DNA from: Streptomyces pseudovenezuelae | GTDB lineage: Bacteria > Actinomycetota > Actinomycetes > Streptomycetales > Streptomycetaceae | Length of the DNA: 64,000 nt | Direction of reading: 5' to 3' | Assembly: GCF_029892565.1 (NCBI RefSeq) | Contig: NZ_JARXVH010000006.1 | Location: 1-64,000, forward strand | Shown here: positions 1-8,693 of the stretch, one piece after another | Position numbering within the stretch: position 1 is the stretch's first letter | How the letters are laid out: every line of letters starts with the position of its first letter | Program-made: the position numbers and the translations under genes | Notes under the pieces: model-generated | What the model was told of the DNA's origin: nothing | The model's database searches: none | The model's input: only the letters and a program-made list of their open reading frames with translations

Positions 1-72
1 GTTGATAGGCCGGATCTGGAAGCCCAGTAATGGGTGGAGGTGACCGGTACTAATAGGCCGAGGGCTTGTCCT
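1..72 (+). rRNA. 23S rRNA, 3' end only
   Basis: The first ~70 bases match the conserved 3' terminus of actinobacterial 23S rRNA, including the segment around GGTACTAATAGGCCGAGGG. The rest of the gene lies outside the window. The exact mature end is approximate. Confidence 0.93.
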
Positions 73-177
73 CAGTTGCTCGCGTCCACTGTGTTAGTTC
101 TGAGACAACGAACGGTTGTCGGCTAGAGCTTGAACCACACAACAGAAAAGTGTGCTTGTTCGCTCGAAACCATTAGG

Positions 178-296
178 GTTTCGGTGGCCATAGCGTGAGG
201 GAAACGCCCGGTTACATTTCGAACCCGGAAGCTAAGCCTTACAGCGCCGATGGTACTGCAGGGGGGACCCTGTGGGAGAGTAGGACGCCGCCGAAC
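178..296 (+). rRNA. rrf: 5S rRNA
   Basis: About 119 nt that fold as 5S: the 5' strand GTTTCGGTGGCCATAGCG pairs with the 3' strand CGCCGCCGAAC, and the internal CCCGGTTACATTTCGAACC and CCGATGGTACTGC blocks are typical of Streptomyces 5S. The 23S-5S spacer (73-177) contains the inverted repeat GACAAC(gaacg)GTTGTC at 104-120 and no tRNA. It is the last gene of the operon. Confidence 0.95.
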
Positions 297-306
297 AATC
301 TTTGGA

Positions 307-350
307 GGACCCCTGGTCCCAGCGTCAAGCTGGGGCCAGGGGTCCTTTTG
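307..350 (+). terminator. rRNA operon terminator
   Basis: A perfect 17-bp stem (307-323 with 329-345, loop of 5 nt) starting GGACCCCTGGTCC is followed by TTTTG and more T residues. It lies about 10 nt after 5S, as expected for the intrinsic terminator of the rrn operon. Confidence 0.93.
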
Positions 351-435
351 TTTTTTTGAATCAAGCTCCACCCGGAGCGCGCCGGCTACTCGGCTGCGCG
401 AGAATGACTTGCGGTACCGAAGACAGGAGTCACCG

Positions 436-2781
436 ATGTCCACCAACTCTCCCGAGGATCGACCGGAGCGCGACCAGCGGCGCCGGGACAGTGGTGATCG
501 CGGCGACCGTGGTGGTTACCGCGGAGGTCGCAGTGACCGCGGTGGCTCCGGGGCCGCCGGTGGTTCCGGTGGTTCCGGTGGTGCCAACCGTGGTGGCTAT
601 GCCCGCCGCGACGACAATCGACCTGCACCCGGCCGCCGCGACGACAATCGGGGTGGCTCCAGCGACCGCCGGAGCGATGACCGCGGCGACCGCGGTGGCT
701 TCCGGCGGGATGACAACCGAGGTGGTTACGCGGGTCGTCGTGAGGACCGTCGCGATGGTGACCGTGGTTCGCGTCCGTCGTTCCAGCGTGACGACCGCGG
801 TGACCGTGGTTCTCGTCCGGCTGGTCAGCGTGACGACCGCGATCGTAGCTCGCGCCCGTCGTTCCAGCGCGATGACCGCGACCGTGGTTCCCGTCCGTCG
901 TTCCAGCGTGACGATCGGGACCGTGGTTCGCGTCCGTCCTTCCAGCGGGACGATCGTGATCGTGGGCCGCGTCGGGACGACCGTGGTGACCGTCCGCCCT
1001 TCCGCCGTGACGACCGGGGCGACCGTGGTTCCCGTCCGGCTGGCCAGCGCGATGACCGCGATCGTGGTTCGCGTCCGTCGTTCCAGCGAGATGACCGTGG
1101 GGAGCGCCGGGACGGCGACCGCGGTGGCTTCCGGCGTGACGACCGTCGCGATGACCGCCGTGACGGCGACCGAGGCAGCGCACCCCGCCGTGACGACCGT
1201 AGGGACGACCGCGACCGCGGGTCGCGTCCGTCGTTCCAGCGTGACGACCGCGATCGTGGTTCTCGTCCGGCTGGTCAGCGGGATGACCGTGACCGTGGTT
1301 CGCGTCCGTCGTTCCAGCGGGATGACCGTGACCGGGGTTCCCGTCCCTCCTTCCAGCGTGACGATCGGGACCGTGGGCCGCGTCGGGACGACCGTGGTGA
1401 CCGTCCCCCCTTCCGTCGCGACGACCGCGGTGACCGTGGTTCTCGTCCGGCTGGTCAGCGGGACGACCGCGATCGTGGCTCGCGTCCGTCGTTCCAGCGG
1501 GATGACCGTGACCGTGGTTCGCGCCCGTCGTTCCAGCGCGATGACCGTGATCGTGGGCCGCGTAGGGACGACCGTGGTGACCGTCCGCCCTTCCGCCGTG
1601 ACGACCGGGGCGACCGTGGGGGTGACAGGCCCGCCGTCCGGCGTGATGACCGTGGTGGTGGGGAGCGCCGTGACGGTGACCGCGGTGGCTTCCGGCGTGA
1701 TGACAACCGAGGCGAGCGCAGCGGTGGGTTCCGTGGGCGGGACGACCGTGGTGGGCATGGGCCCCGACGTGACGACCGTAGGGACGACCGCGGTGGTTAC
1801 CGAGGACGTGACGATCGGCAGGGCGGCGGCGGTTTCCGAGGCCGTGACGACCGGGATCGGGACAGGGACCGTGAGCCGATCAAGCGGCTGCCGATTCCCG
1901 AGGACGTCACTGGTGACGAGATCGACAAGGACGTACGGCAGGAGCTGCAGAGCCTGCCCAAGACGCTCGCCGAGGACGTTGCGAAGAACCTGGTGATGGT
2001 TGCCCGGCTCATCGACGAGGACCCCGAGGGCGCGTACGGCTACTCGAAGGTGGCGTTGCGGCTGGCGTCGCGTGTCGCTGCTGTACGGGAGGCGGCCGGG
2101 TTCGCGGCGTACGCGAACCAGAAGTACTCCGAGGCGCTCGGAGAGTTCCGGGCCGCGCGGCGGATGACCGGGTCCGCGGACCTGTGGCCCGTGATGGCGG
2201 ACTGCGAGCGTGGGCTCGGGCGGCCGGAGAAGGCGCTGGACATGGCCGGTGCTCCCGAGGTGAACAAGCTCGACAAGGCCGGGCAGGTCGAGATGAGGCT
2301 CGTCGTGGCCGGCGCCCGGCGTGACATGGACCAGCTCGACGCGGCCATCGTGACGCTGCAGAGCCCCGAGCTCGCCTCCAGCTCCGTACAGCCGTGGACC
2401 GCGCGGCTGCGGTACGCGTACGCGGACGCGCTGCTCGCCGCCGGCCGTGAGGCTGAGGCGCGGGAGTGGTTCGGGAAGGCGATCGAGGCCGACCGGGACG
2501 GCAGCACGGACGCCTCGGACCGGCTCGCCGAGCTGGACGGGGTCGCGTTCGTCGACGCGTTCGTCGAGGACGAGAGCGACGGCGAGCAGGCCGACGACGA
2601 GACCGAGACCGAGACCGAGACTGAGACGGACGTCGAGGCAGAGGTCGACACCGAGGTTGCGGTTGAGGCCGACACCGAGGTTGAGGCTCCGGCTGAGGTC
2701 CCCGTTGAGGACGAGGTTCGGGTCGAGGACGACGTAGAAGACGTAGTCGGGGACGACGACGTCGAGGACGGCAAGAACTGA
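436..2781 (+). CDS. Arg/Asp/Gly-rich repeat protein with TPR-like C-terminal half
   Basis: 781 residues. ATG 436 is chosen because CAGGAG lies 7 nt upstream; the frame stays open further upstream but would run into the 5S gene. Residues ~1-479 are a disordered, highly charged region made of RGG-like and tandem RPSFQRDDRDRGS-type units (10 copies of RPSFQRDD, 4 of RPAGQRDD). Residues ~480-720 are helical with TPR-like pairs, e.g. around NQKYSEALGEFRAARR and AGREAEAREWFGKAIEAD. The last ~60 residues are a Glu/Asp/Thr/Val-rich acidic tail. RGG-type segments usually bind RNA, so an RNA or ribosome-related role is an inference only; placement just after an rRNA operon is suggestive but not proof. 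The gene ends at a bidirectional terminator. Confidence 0.85.
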   Translation: MSTNSPEDRPERDQRRRDSGDRGDRGGYRGGRSDRGGSGAAGGSGGSGGANRGGYARRDDNRPAPGRRDDNRGGSSDRRSDDRGDRGGFRRDDNRGGYAGRREDRRDGDRGSRPSFQRDDRGDRGSRPAGQRDDRDRSSRPSFQRDDRDRGSRPSFQRDDRDRGSRPSFQRDDRDRGPRRDDRGDRPPFRRDDRGDRGSRPAGQRDDRDRGSRPSFQRDDRGERRDGDRGGFRRDDRRDDRRDGDRGSAPRRDDRRDDRDRGSRPSFQRDDRDRGSRPAGQRDDRDRGSRPSFQRDDRDRGSRPSFQRDDRDRGPRRDDRGDRPPFRRDDRGDRGSRPAGQRDDRDRGSRPSFQRDDRDRGSRPSFQRDDRDRGPRRDDRGDRPPFRRDDRGDRGGDRPAVRRDDRGGGERRDGDRGGFRRDDNRGERSGGFRGRDDRGGHGPRRDDRRDDRGGYRGRDDRQGGGGFRGRDDRDRDRDREPIKRLPIPEDVTGDEIDKDVRQELQSLPKTLAEDVAKNLVMVARLIDEDPEGAYGYSKVALRLASRVAAVREAAGFAAYANQKYSEALGEFRAARRMTGSADLWPVMADCERGLGRPEKALDMAGAPEVNKLDKAGQVEMRLVVAGARRDMDQLDAAIVTLQSPELASSSVQPWTARLRYAYADALLAAGREAEAREWFGKAIEADRDGSTDASDRLAELDGVAFVDAFVEDESDGEQADDETETETETETDVEAEVDTEVAVEADTEVEAPAEVPVEDEVRVEDDVEDVVGDDDVEDGKN
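761..1620 (+). repeat. in-frame tandem repeats within the coding sequence
   Basis: Roughly 39-bp units encode RGSRPSFQRDDRD and variants. They are organised into a higher-order block (RPAGQ unit, one or more RPSFQ units, a GPRRDD unit, a PPFRRDD unit) present about three times. Near-identical DNA makes slippage or recombination, and assembly collapse, likely here. Confidence 0.9.
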
Positions 2782-2796
2782 TCTGTGCAGTGAGAA

Positions 2797-2825
2797 GGGC
2801 GGGGCCGTGAGGTCCCGCCCTTTTG
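2797..2825. terminator. bidirectional terminator between convergent genes
   Basis: GGGCGGGGCC (2797-2806) pairs with GGTCCCGCCC (2811-2820) around a 4-nt loop, followed by TTTTG. It separates the + strand repeat protein from the - strand DUF1015 gene. Confidence 0.85.
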
Positions 2826-2856
2826 CATGTCCGGCCTCAGGCCCGGTCGTCGGATG

Positions 2857-4146
2857 TCAGAGTTCCAGCGCGCGTAGCACCAGACCAGATGCCGGTTTCG
2901 GGCCGAACGACGTCGACTTGCGGGGCATCGTCACGCCCTGGCGGGCCAGGTCGCGGACGACCTCCTCGCGGACGGGGTGCATGAGGACGGCCGTGCCGCC
3001 GTCGCGTTCGGCCTTCTCGACCGTCGCGGCCGTGTCGTGGATGTAGGCGATGTGGGCCGGGGAGTCCTCGGGGATGTGCCAGACGTGGTCGAGGAGCGTG
3101 GCGTGCAGGACCGTCGCGTCCAGGGTGCGCCAGGCCGACGGGTGGTCGGCGGGGATCGTGCGGGCGAGGAGGGCTGGGTCCGGGTGGTCGACGAGGTGGA
3201 AGGCGCCGTCGCCGGCCAGCAGGAAGGCGTTGCCCGCGCAGGCCGCGTCCGCGAGGGTCACGAGGGCTTCCGGCAGGGGTACGTCCAGGCGCTGGACGCG
3301 GAAGAGGCCGTCGAGGGCGGCCAGGGCGTCGGCGACCGGTACACCGTGCAGGAGGCGGTGGATGGCGCGGACCCGGAGGGGGTAGCGGGCCGTGTCGACA
3401 AGGAGGACCAGGCCGTGGTCCCAGGCGCTGGGGGAGGCGTGCTCCGCGCGTAGAAGTCGATAAGTCGCCCAGCGGTGGTGGCCGTCGGCGATCAGGGCTT
3501 GGTGGTGGGCGAGGTCGGAGCGGACGCCGGCCAGGTCGGCCGGGTCGGTGACCGACCACAGGCGGTGGCTGTAGCCGTCCTCCGTGGTGGTGGCGAGCAA
3601 CGGGGGCTGCTGGGCGGTGCGTTCGACGACCTCCGAGGTGGGGGCCGAGCCGTTGCCGCGGTAGGTCAGGAGCAGGGGCTCCAGGTTCGCTGAGGTGGCG
3701 CGCATCAGGGCCGCGCGGTCGGCTACCACGTGCGGCATGACGTCCTCGTGGGGCAGCACCACGCCCTCGGAGGGGTCCGAGACGCGCAGGGCGCCGATGA
3801 TGCCGCGCTGGAGCATGCCGTCGTCGTGGCGCTGTTCGTAGATGTACAGGCCCGGTTCGGCGTCGGTGGTCAGGACGCCCTCGGAGACCCAGCGGCGCAG
3901 GGTGTCGGCCGCCTGTTCGTTGCGGGCACTGGGCGTGGTGGCCTGCGGCAGGATCAGGCGGACGATGTTGTGCGGATCGGAGTCCTGGAGATGGTGCAGG
4001 CCGTCGGGGCGTACGACGACGTCGTACGGCGGAGATGTCACGGCGGCCAGGCTGCCGACCCGGTCGGGGTCGTACCGTAGGCCTCGGAACGGGGTGAGTT
4101 CCAGGCCTCGGGGCACCGTTGCTTCCGAGTGACCTGCAGTGTTCAT
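2857..4146 (-). CDS. DUF1015 family protein
   Basis: 429 residues, the usual length for DUF1015 (PF06245). The family's N-terminal signature is clear (LTPFRGLRYDPDRVG, then TSPPYDVV), as is a central DGHHRWATY motif around residue 220. The family is widespread in bacteria and has no settled biochemical function; some members sit beside serine-biosynthesis genes, which is not the case here. The start ATG lies 12 nt after a -10-like TACGAT (4153-4158 on the - strand) with no Shine-Dalgarno sequence, so the transcript is probably leaderless. It is divergent from the HAD hydrolase gene. Confidence 0.9.
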   Translation of the reverse strand: MNTAGHSEATVPRGLELTPFRGLRYDPDRVGSLAAVTSPPYDVVVRPDGLHHLQDSDPHNIVRLILPQATTPSARNEQAADTLRRWVSEGVLTTDAEPGLYIYEQRHDDGMLQRGIIGALRVSDPSEGVVLPHEDVMPHVVADRAALMRATSANLEPLLLTYRGNGSAPTSEVVERTAQQPPLLATTTEDGYSHRLWSVTDPADLAGVRSDLAHHQALIADGHHRWATYRLLRAEHASPSAWDHGLVLLVDTARYPLRVRAIHRLLHGVPVADALAALDGLFRVQRLDVPLPEALVTLADAACAGNAFLLAGDGAFHLVDHPDPALLARTIPADHPSAWRTLDATVLHATLLDHVWHIPEDSPAHIAYIHDTAATVEKAERDGGTAVLMHPVREEVVRDLARQGVTMPRKSTSFGPKPASGLVLRALEL

Positions 4147-4152
4147 CCCGGC

Positions 4153-4158
4153 ATCGTA
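4153..4158 (-). promoter_or_regulatory. -10 element, leaderless DUF1015 gene
   Basis: TACGAT on the - strand; its first base is 12 nt from the ATG. No ribosome-binding site fits between them. Confidence 0.5.
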
Positions 4159-4217
4159 CGTGTGTCAGTGGCGTGCGGGATGATCGGGGAAAGCCGTCGA
4201 ACGAGGAGCGATGTGGA

Positions 4218-5246
4218 ATGAGCCAGAGCGCCAGGAGGAAGCCCGAGGGCAGTGGCCAGGCCCTGAGTGAGGCGTACGACACGGCGCTCCTCGACCTGGA
4301 CGGGGTGGTGTACGCGGGCGGGAACGCGATCGCGTACGCGGTCGACTCGCTCGCCACCGCGCGGGAGGGCGGGATGCGTCTCGCCTACGTCACCAACAAC
4401 GCGCTGCGGACCCCGGATGTCGTGGCCGCGCATCTCACCGCGCTGGGGATACCGACGGGTGCCGAGGACGTCATCACCTCCGCGCAGGCGGTCGCGCGGC
4501 TGATCAGCGAGCAGGTGCCGGAGAAGTCGCGGGTGCTGGTGATCGGCGGCGAGGGGTTGCGGGTCGCGCTGCGCGAGCGCGGTCTGGAGCCGGTCGAGTC
4601 GGCGGACGACGATCCGGCGGCCGTGGTCCAGGGGTACGGCGGGCCCGATCTGGCGTGGGCGCGGTTCGCGGAGGCCAGTTATGCCATCGCGCGCGGGGTG
4701 CCCTGGTTCGCGTCCAACACCGACCTGACGATCCCGAGCGCGCGCGGCATCGCGCCGGGCAACGGCGCGGCGGTGGAGGTCGTCCGGATCACGACCGGTG
4801 CCGAGCCGCAGATCGCCGGCAAGCCGCTGCCCCCGATGCACCGGGAGACCATCCTGCGGACCGGCGCCAAGCGGCCGTTGGTGGTCGGGGACCGGCTGGA
4901 CACGGACATCGAGGGCGCGTTCAACGGCGAGGTGGACTCGCTGCTGGTCCTCACGGGCGTCACCGACGGCCCCCAACTGCTCGCGGCTCCGCCCCAGCAC
5001 CGGCCGACGTATGTCGACGCCGATCTGCGCGGGATGCTGACGGGACAGCCGGAGATCGAAGAGGCCGGTGACGGGTTCCGGTGCGGCGGCTGGACCGCCA
5101 GGGCGGGCTCGGACCGGCTGGAACTCGACGGCGACGGCGAGGCCTTGGACGGACTGCGGGCGCTGTGCGCGGCGGCCTGGACGGCGGCCGGCGACGGCAG
5201 CTGCGAGCTGGACGCGGAGAAGGCCCTGGCGCGACTGGCGTTGTGA
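4218..5246 (+). CDS. HAD-superfamily hydrolase, subfamily IIA (NagD-like phosphatase)
   Basis: 342 residues. ATG 4218 is preceded by GAGGAG (4203-4208). Motif I is LLDLDGVVYAGG with the nucleophile and acid/base aspartates at ~26 and ~28. A second HAD element is AYVTNNALRTP. KRPLVVGDRLDTDIEGAFN supplies the metal-binding aspartates near the C-terminus. Known members are sugar-phosphate or p-nitrophenylphosphate phosphatases; the physiological substrate cannot be read from sequence. The following 89 nt hold the promoter and iron box of the transporter operon. Confidence 0.9.
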   Translation: MSQSARRKPEGSGQALSEAYDTALLDLDGVVYAGGNAIAYAVDSLATAREGGMRLAYVTNNALRTPDVVAAHLTALGIPTGAEDVITSAQAVARLISEQVPEKSRVLVIGGEGLRVALRERGLEPVESADDDPAAVVQGYGGPDLAWARFAEASYAIARGVPWFASNTDLTIPSARGIAPGNGAAVEVVRITTGAEPQIAGKPLPPMHRETILRTGAKRPLVVGDRLDTDIEGAFNGEVDSLLVLTGVTDGPQLLAAPPQHRPTYVDADLRGMLTGQPEIEEAGDGFRCGGWTARAGSDRLELDGDGEALDGLRALCAAAWTAAGDGSCELDAEKALARLAL

Positions 5247-5312
5247 GCCGGACCACATGGTGCCGTGGCGGTGAATCGAAAGGCGGTCGCGACCAGGGAT
5301 CGAAGGCGAATG

Positions 5313-5331
5313 CGAGGGTAGGCTAACCTAA
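5313..5331 (+). promoter_or_regulatory. iron box (DmdR1/IdeR-type operator)
   Basis: The site GTAGGCTAACCTAA at its core matches the actinobacterial iron box TTAGGTTAGGCTCACCTAA at about 15 of 19 positions. It ends 5 nt before the GTG start of the permease and overlaps a -10-like TAGGCT (5319-5324), so Fe-bound repressor would block RNA polymerase directly. Confidence 0.85.
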
Positions 5332-5335
5332 CTGC

Positions 5336-6379
5336 GTGTTGGTCGACAGTCCTCCCGAACAGCGCGCGGAAACCGCCCCCGTGCCCCCAAACCGCCGGGC
5401 GATACGGGCCTTTGGGCTCCTGGTCTCCCTGCTGATCCTGGTGCTCGTCGCGGTGGCGAGCATCGCGATCGGCGCGAAAGAGCTGTCCTTGACGCAGGTC
5501 TGGCACGGCCTGTTCGAGGACTCGGGGACCTACGGGGACGTCGTCGTCGCGGAGCGCGTCTCGCGCACGCTGCTCGGACTGCTCGCCGGCGCCGCGCTCG
5601 GACTCTCCGGAGCCGTACTGCAGGCGCTCACCCGCAATCCGCTGGCCGACCCCGGACTGCTCGGCATCAACGCGGGCGCGTCCGCCGCGGTCGTGACCGC
5701 CATGACGTACTTCGGCGTCACCTCGCTGACCGGGTACGTCTGGTTCGCCTTCCTCGGCGCGGCCGCCGTCGGCGCGCTGGTCTGGTTCCTGGGTGGCAGC
5801 CGGGGTGCGACGCCCGTGCGGCTCGCGCTCGCCGGCACCGCGATCAGTGCCGCGCTCTACGGCTATCTCCAGGCCGTGATGATCAGTGACCAGGCGGCGC
5901 TCGGCAAGATGCGCTTCTGGACGGTCGGTTCACTGGCGACGGCGAGCGACGCGACCATCGAGCAGGTGCTGCCGTTCATCGCGGTCGGCACGGTCCTCGC
6001 CCTCGCGCTCGCCCGGCCGCTCAACGCCGTGGCCATGGGCGACGACACCGCCAAGGCCCTCGGTGCCAACCTCAACCGCACCCGGGCGCTGGCGATGCTC
6101 GCCGCCACCGTGCTGTGCGGGGCGGCGACCGCGGCCTGCGGGCCGATCGTGTTCGTCGGCCTGATGGTCCCGCACGTCGTGCGGTCCTTCACCGGCCCCG
6201 ACCTGCGCTGGATCCTGCCGTACGCCACGATCCTGTCGCCCGTGATGCTGCTCGGCTCGGACGTCGTCGGCCGGATCGTCGCGCGTCCCTCGGAGGTCCA
6301 GGTCGGCATCGTCACCGCGATCATCGGCGGCCCGGTCTTCATCTATCTCGTACGACGCCGGAGGACGACGCAGCTGTGA
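5336..6379 (+). CDS. iron-siderophore ABC transporter permease (FecCD family)
   Basis: 347 residues, about nine hydrophobic segments. FecCD/BtuC hallmarks are GLSGAVLQALTRNPLADPG with LGINAGA and, near the C-terminus, GPIVFVGLMVPHVVR. GTG 5336 is chosen because it follows the iron box directly; the transcript leader would be about 5 nt or none. It forms the inner-membrane channel with the next gene, and their reading frames overlap (stop TGA 6377-6379, next GTG 6376). The operon is thus iron-repressed by inference from the box. No substrate-binding lipoprotein is encoded nearby. Confidence 0.95.
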   Translation: MLVDSPPEQRAETAPVPPNRRAIRAFGLLVSLLILVLVAVASIAIGAKELSLTQVWHGLFEDSGTYGDVVVAERVSRTLLGLLAGAALGLSGAVLQALTRNPLADPGLLGINAGASAAVVTAMTYFGVTSLTGYVWFAFLGAAAVGALVWFLGGSRGATPVRLALAGTAISAALYGYLQAVMISDQAALGKMRFWTVGSLATASDATIEQVLPFIAVGTVLALALARPLNAVAMGDDTAKALGANLNRTRALAMLAATVLCGAATAACGPIVFVGLMVPHVVRSFTGPDLRWILPYATILSPVMLLGSDVVGRIVARPSEVQVGIVTAIIGGPVFIYLVRRRRTTQL

Positions 6380-7413
6380 GGACCAACCGTGTCATGAGGA
6401 CGCCGGGTGGACTCTCCCTGCGTCTGGACGTCCGTGCCGTCACCGTCGTATCCCTGCTGCTGCTCACCGCGTTCGCCGCGAGCGTCGTGCTGATCGGGAC
6501 CGGTGACTTCCCCATCTCGGCAGGCGACGTGGTCAAGACGCTGGCCGGGAACGGGGACGCCGGCCAGGAGTTCATCGTCAACGAACTGCGGCTGCCCCGG
6601 ATCCTGGTCGGTCTGCTGGTCGGCGCCTCGCTCGGACTCGGCGGCGCCCTCTTCCAGGCCGTCACCCGCAATCCGCTGGGCAGCCCGGACGTGCTCGGCC
6701 TCAGCCAGGGGGCGACGGCCGGGGCGCTCGTGATGATCGTGCTGTTCTCCGGCAGCGCCGCCCAGGTCACCATGGGCGCGCTCGTGGGCGCCCTGGCGAC
6801 CGGGATCGCCATCTATCTGCTCGCCTGGAAGCGGGGCGTGCACGGTTATCGACTGGTCCTGGTCGGCATCGGCGTCTCCGCGATCGTCACCGCGGTCAAC
6901 GGCTATCTGCTCACCATCTCCGACATCGTCGATGCGACCCGGGCGGTCGTCTGGATGACCGGGTCGCTCAGCGGCAGGGACTGGGACCAGGTCTGGCCGC
7001 TGCTCGCGCTGTGCGCGGTGCTCGTGCCGCTGGTCCTCGTCAACGGGCGTGGCCTGCGGATGATGGAGATGGGCGACGACGTGTCGAACGCCCTCGGTGT
7101 GCGCGTCGAGCGGGTCCGGGCGCTGCTGCTGGTGGCCGCCGTCCTGCTCACCGCGACCGCGACCGCCGCCGCCGGTCCCGTCGGCTTCGTAGCACTCACC
7201 GCGCCGCAGCTCGCGCGCCGGCTGACCCGCTCGCCCGGCCCGAACCTGCTGCCGTCCCTGTGCATGGGCGCCGCCCTGCTGGTCACCGCCGACTGGCTCT
7301 CGCAGCGGATCTTCGGCGCCGACCAGATACCCGTCGGCGTCGTCACCGGTGTCCTCGGCGGTGTCTACCTGCTGTGGCTGCTCGTCGGCGAGCGCAGGGC
7401 GGGCCGGATATGA
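6376..7413 (+). CDS. iron-siderophore ABC transporter permease (FecCD family)
   Basis: 345 residues from GTG 6376, which overlaps the previous stop codon (GTGA) and implies translational coupling; an in-frame ATG at 6394 is an alternative. It carries the same family motifs as its partner: GLGGALFQAVTRNPLGSPD, LGLSQGA, and GPVGFVALTAPQLARRL. It is the second half of a heterodimeric membrane channel. The ATPase follows after 46 nt. Confidence 0.95.
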   Translation: MRTNRVMRTPGGLSLRLDVRAVTVVSLLLLTAFAASVVLIGTGDFPISAGDVVKTLAGNGDAGQEFIVNELRLPRILVGLLVGASLGLGGALFQAVTRNPLGSPDVLGLSQGATAGALVMIVLFSGSAAQVTMGALVGALATGIAIYLLAWKRGVHGYRLVLVGIGVSAIVTAVNGYLLTISDIVDATRAVVWMTGSLSGRDWDQVWPLLALCAVLVPLVLVNGRGLRMMEMGDDVSNALGVRVERVRALLLVAAVLLTATATAAAGPVGFVALTAPQLARRLTRSPGPNLLPSLCMGAALLVTADWLSQRIFGADQIPVGVVTGVLGGVYLLWLLVGERRAGRI

Positions 7414-7459
7414 GCGACCAAGCACCTCCAGCCGCGGGCTGGACAACCGAAGGAGCACC

Positions 7460-8320
7460 GTGAACCGCCTGTCCGCCGAGAACGTCACCCTCGCCTACGA
7501 CCAGCGGGTCATCGCCGAGCAGCTCTCGGTGGAGATCCCCGACAACTCCTTCACCGTGATCGTCGGGCCGAACGCGTGCGGCAAGTCCACGCTGCTGCGC
7601 GCGCTGTCGCGGATGCTCAAGCCCAACGTCGGCCAGGTGCTGCTGGACGGCCAGGTCATCCAGTCGATGCCCGCCAAGAAGGTCGCGCGCACCCTGGGCC
7701 TGCTGCCGCAGACCTCCATCGCCCCCGACGGGATCACCGTCGCCGACCTCGTCGGCCGCGGCCGCTACCCGCACCAGGGCATCCTGCGCCAGTGGTCGAC
7801 CGAGGACGAGCGGGTCGTACAGGAGTCCATGACGCAGACCGGGGTCGCCGAGCTCGCCGATCGCTATGTCGACGAATTGTCCGGCGGCCAGCGCCAGCGC
7901 GTGTGGATCGCCATGGCGCTCGCTCAGCAGACCCCTTTGCTGCTGCTCGACGAGCCGACGACGTACCTCGACATCCAGCACCAGATCGACGTCCTGGACC
8001 TCTGTGCCGAGCTGCACGAGGAGCAGGGGCGCACGCTGGTCGCCGTGCTGCACGACCTGAACCACGCGTCCCGGTACGCCACGCACCTCATCGCGCTGCG
8101 GGAGGGGCGGATCATCGCCGAGGGGGCGCCGAAGGACATCGTGACGGCCGAACTGGTCGAGGACGTGTTCGGGCTGCGCTGCCAGGTCATCGACGACCCG
8201 GAGACGGGGACCCCGCTGGTGGTGCCGGCCGCCCGGAAGGCGCGTACGCAGGCACGGGCCGACCTCAAGAAGGAGGTCGCCGCGGTGGAGGAGAAGGTCG
8301 CCGCTACAGAAGCTTCCTGA
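7460..8320 (+). CDS. iron-siderophore ABC transporter ATP-binding protein (FecE family)
   Basis: 286 residues. GTG 7460 follows AAGGAG at 7450-7455. Walker A is GPNACGKST, the signature is ELSGGQRQRVWIAMALAQ, Walker B is LLLLDEPTTYLD and the H-loop is VLHDLNHASRY. All are intact, so it should energise uptake with the two permeases upstream. The C-terminal ~40 residues are Ala/Lys-rich and extend beyond the domain. The last 17 nt overlap the convergent SCP2-like gene. Confidence 0.95.
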   Translation: MNRLSAENVTLAYDQRVIAEQLSVEIPDNSFTVIVGPNACGKSTLLRALSRMLKPNVGQVLLDGQVIQSMPAKKVARTLGLLPQTSIAPDGITVADLVGRGRYPHQGILRQWSTEDERVVQESMTQTGVAELADRYVDELSGGQRQRVWIAMALAQQTPLLLLDEPTTYLDIQHQIDVLDLCAELHEEQGRTLVAVLHDLNHASRYATHLIALREGRIIAEGAPKDIVTAELVEDVFGLRCQVIDDPETGTPLVVPAARKARTQARADLKKEVAAVEEKVAATEAS

Positions 8321-8651
8321 GCTGGAACAGATCGCGCAGGCCTGCCTCCAGGCGCACCCGGCCCGAGCCCCAGGCCTTCGCGAAGTTCAGCTCGCCGTTC
8401 ACCAGCGCCACCAGGTCGTCGCCGGCCATGGCCAGCCTGATCTGGGCCTTCTCCTTGGGAGGGCCCAGCAGGGTGTCCTGGACCACGATCCGGCCGTCCG
8501 TCATACGGCCGACGAACGTGACGTCCAGGTCCGTGATGCGGCAGCTCACCGAGCGGTCCAGGGCCGCCGCCGTGCGGACGTCCCCCTCGGCGCGCTGCAT
8601 GTTGTCCGAGAGCTTTTCGAGTGCGACGCGGCACTCCTCGATCGTGGCCAT
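8304..8651 (-). CDS. SCP2 sterol-binding domain protein
   Basis: 115 residues, beginning MATIEECRVALEKL. The central DGRIVVQDTLLGPP and AMAGDDLVALVNGELNFAKAW pattern is the SCP2/alkyl-sulfatase-C-like lipid-binding fold, where a short protein binds a hydrophobic ligand. No partner is evident. The only in-frame Met at a sensible position is at 8651. A -10-like TACCGT (8660-8665, - strand) lies 14 nt from it, so the transcript may be leaderless. It is convergent with the ABC ATPase (17-nt overlap) and divergent from the small gene at 8694. Confidence 0.8.
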   Translation of the reverse strand: MATIEECRVALEKLSDNMQRAEGDVRTAAALDRSVSCRITDLDVTFVGRMTDGRIVVQDTLLGPPKEKAQIRLAMAGDDLVALVNGELNFAKAWGSGRVRLEAGLRDLFQLRKLL

Positions 8652-8659
8652 CGTGATCG

Positions 8660-8665
8660 ACGGTA
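8660..8665 (-). promoter_or_regulatory. -10 candidate for the SCP2-like gene
   Basis: TACCGT on the - strand, 14 nt before the ATG at 8651; there is no convincing Shine-Dalgarno sequence. Confidence 0.35.
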
Positions 8666-8681
8666 CCCCAGCTCTTCGGGG

Positions 8682-8687
8682 TAGCGT
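8682..8687 (+). promoter_or_regulatory. -10 element, leaderless small gene
   Basis: TAGCGT whose first base is 12 nt before ATG 8694, leaving no room for a ribosome-binding site. Confidence 0.5.
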
Positions 8688-8693
8688 CTGGGC

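Noticed and set aside
73..177. tRNA in the 23S-5S spacer
   Set aside because: No cloverleaf or CCA-adjacent acceptor stem is visible; only a short inverted repeat is present.
761..1620. CRISPR-like repeat array
   Set aside because: The repeats are in frame, lack unique spacers of constant length and encode a continuous protein pattern.
302..1996. 564-residue frame overlapping the repeat protein
   Set aside because: It is the +1 reading of the repeats and begins within the rRNA terminator.
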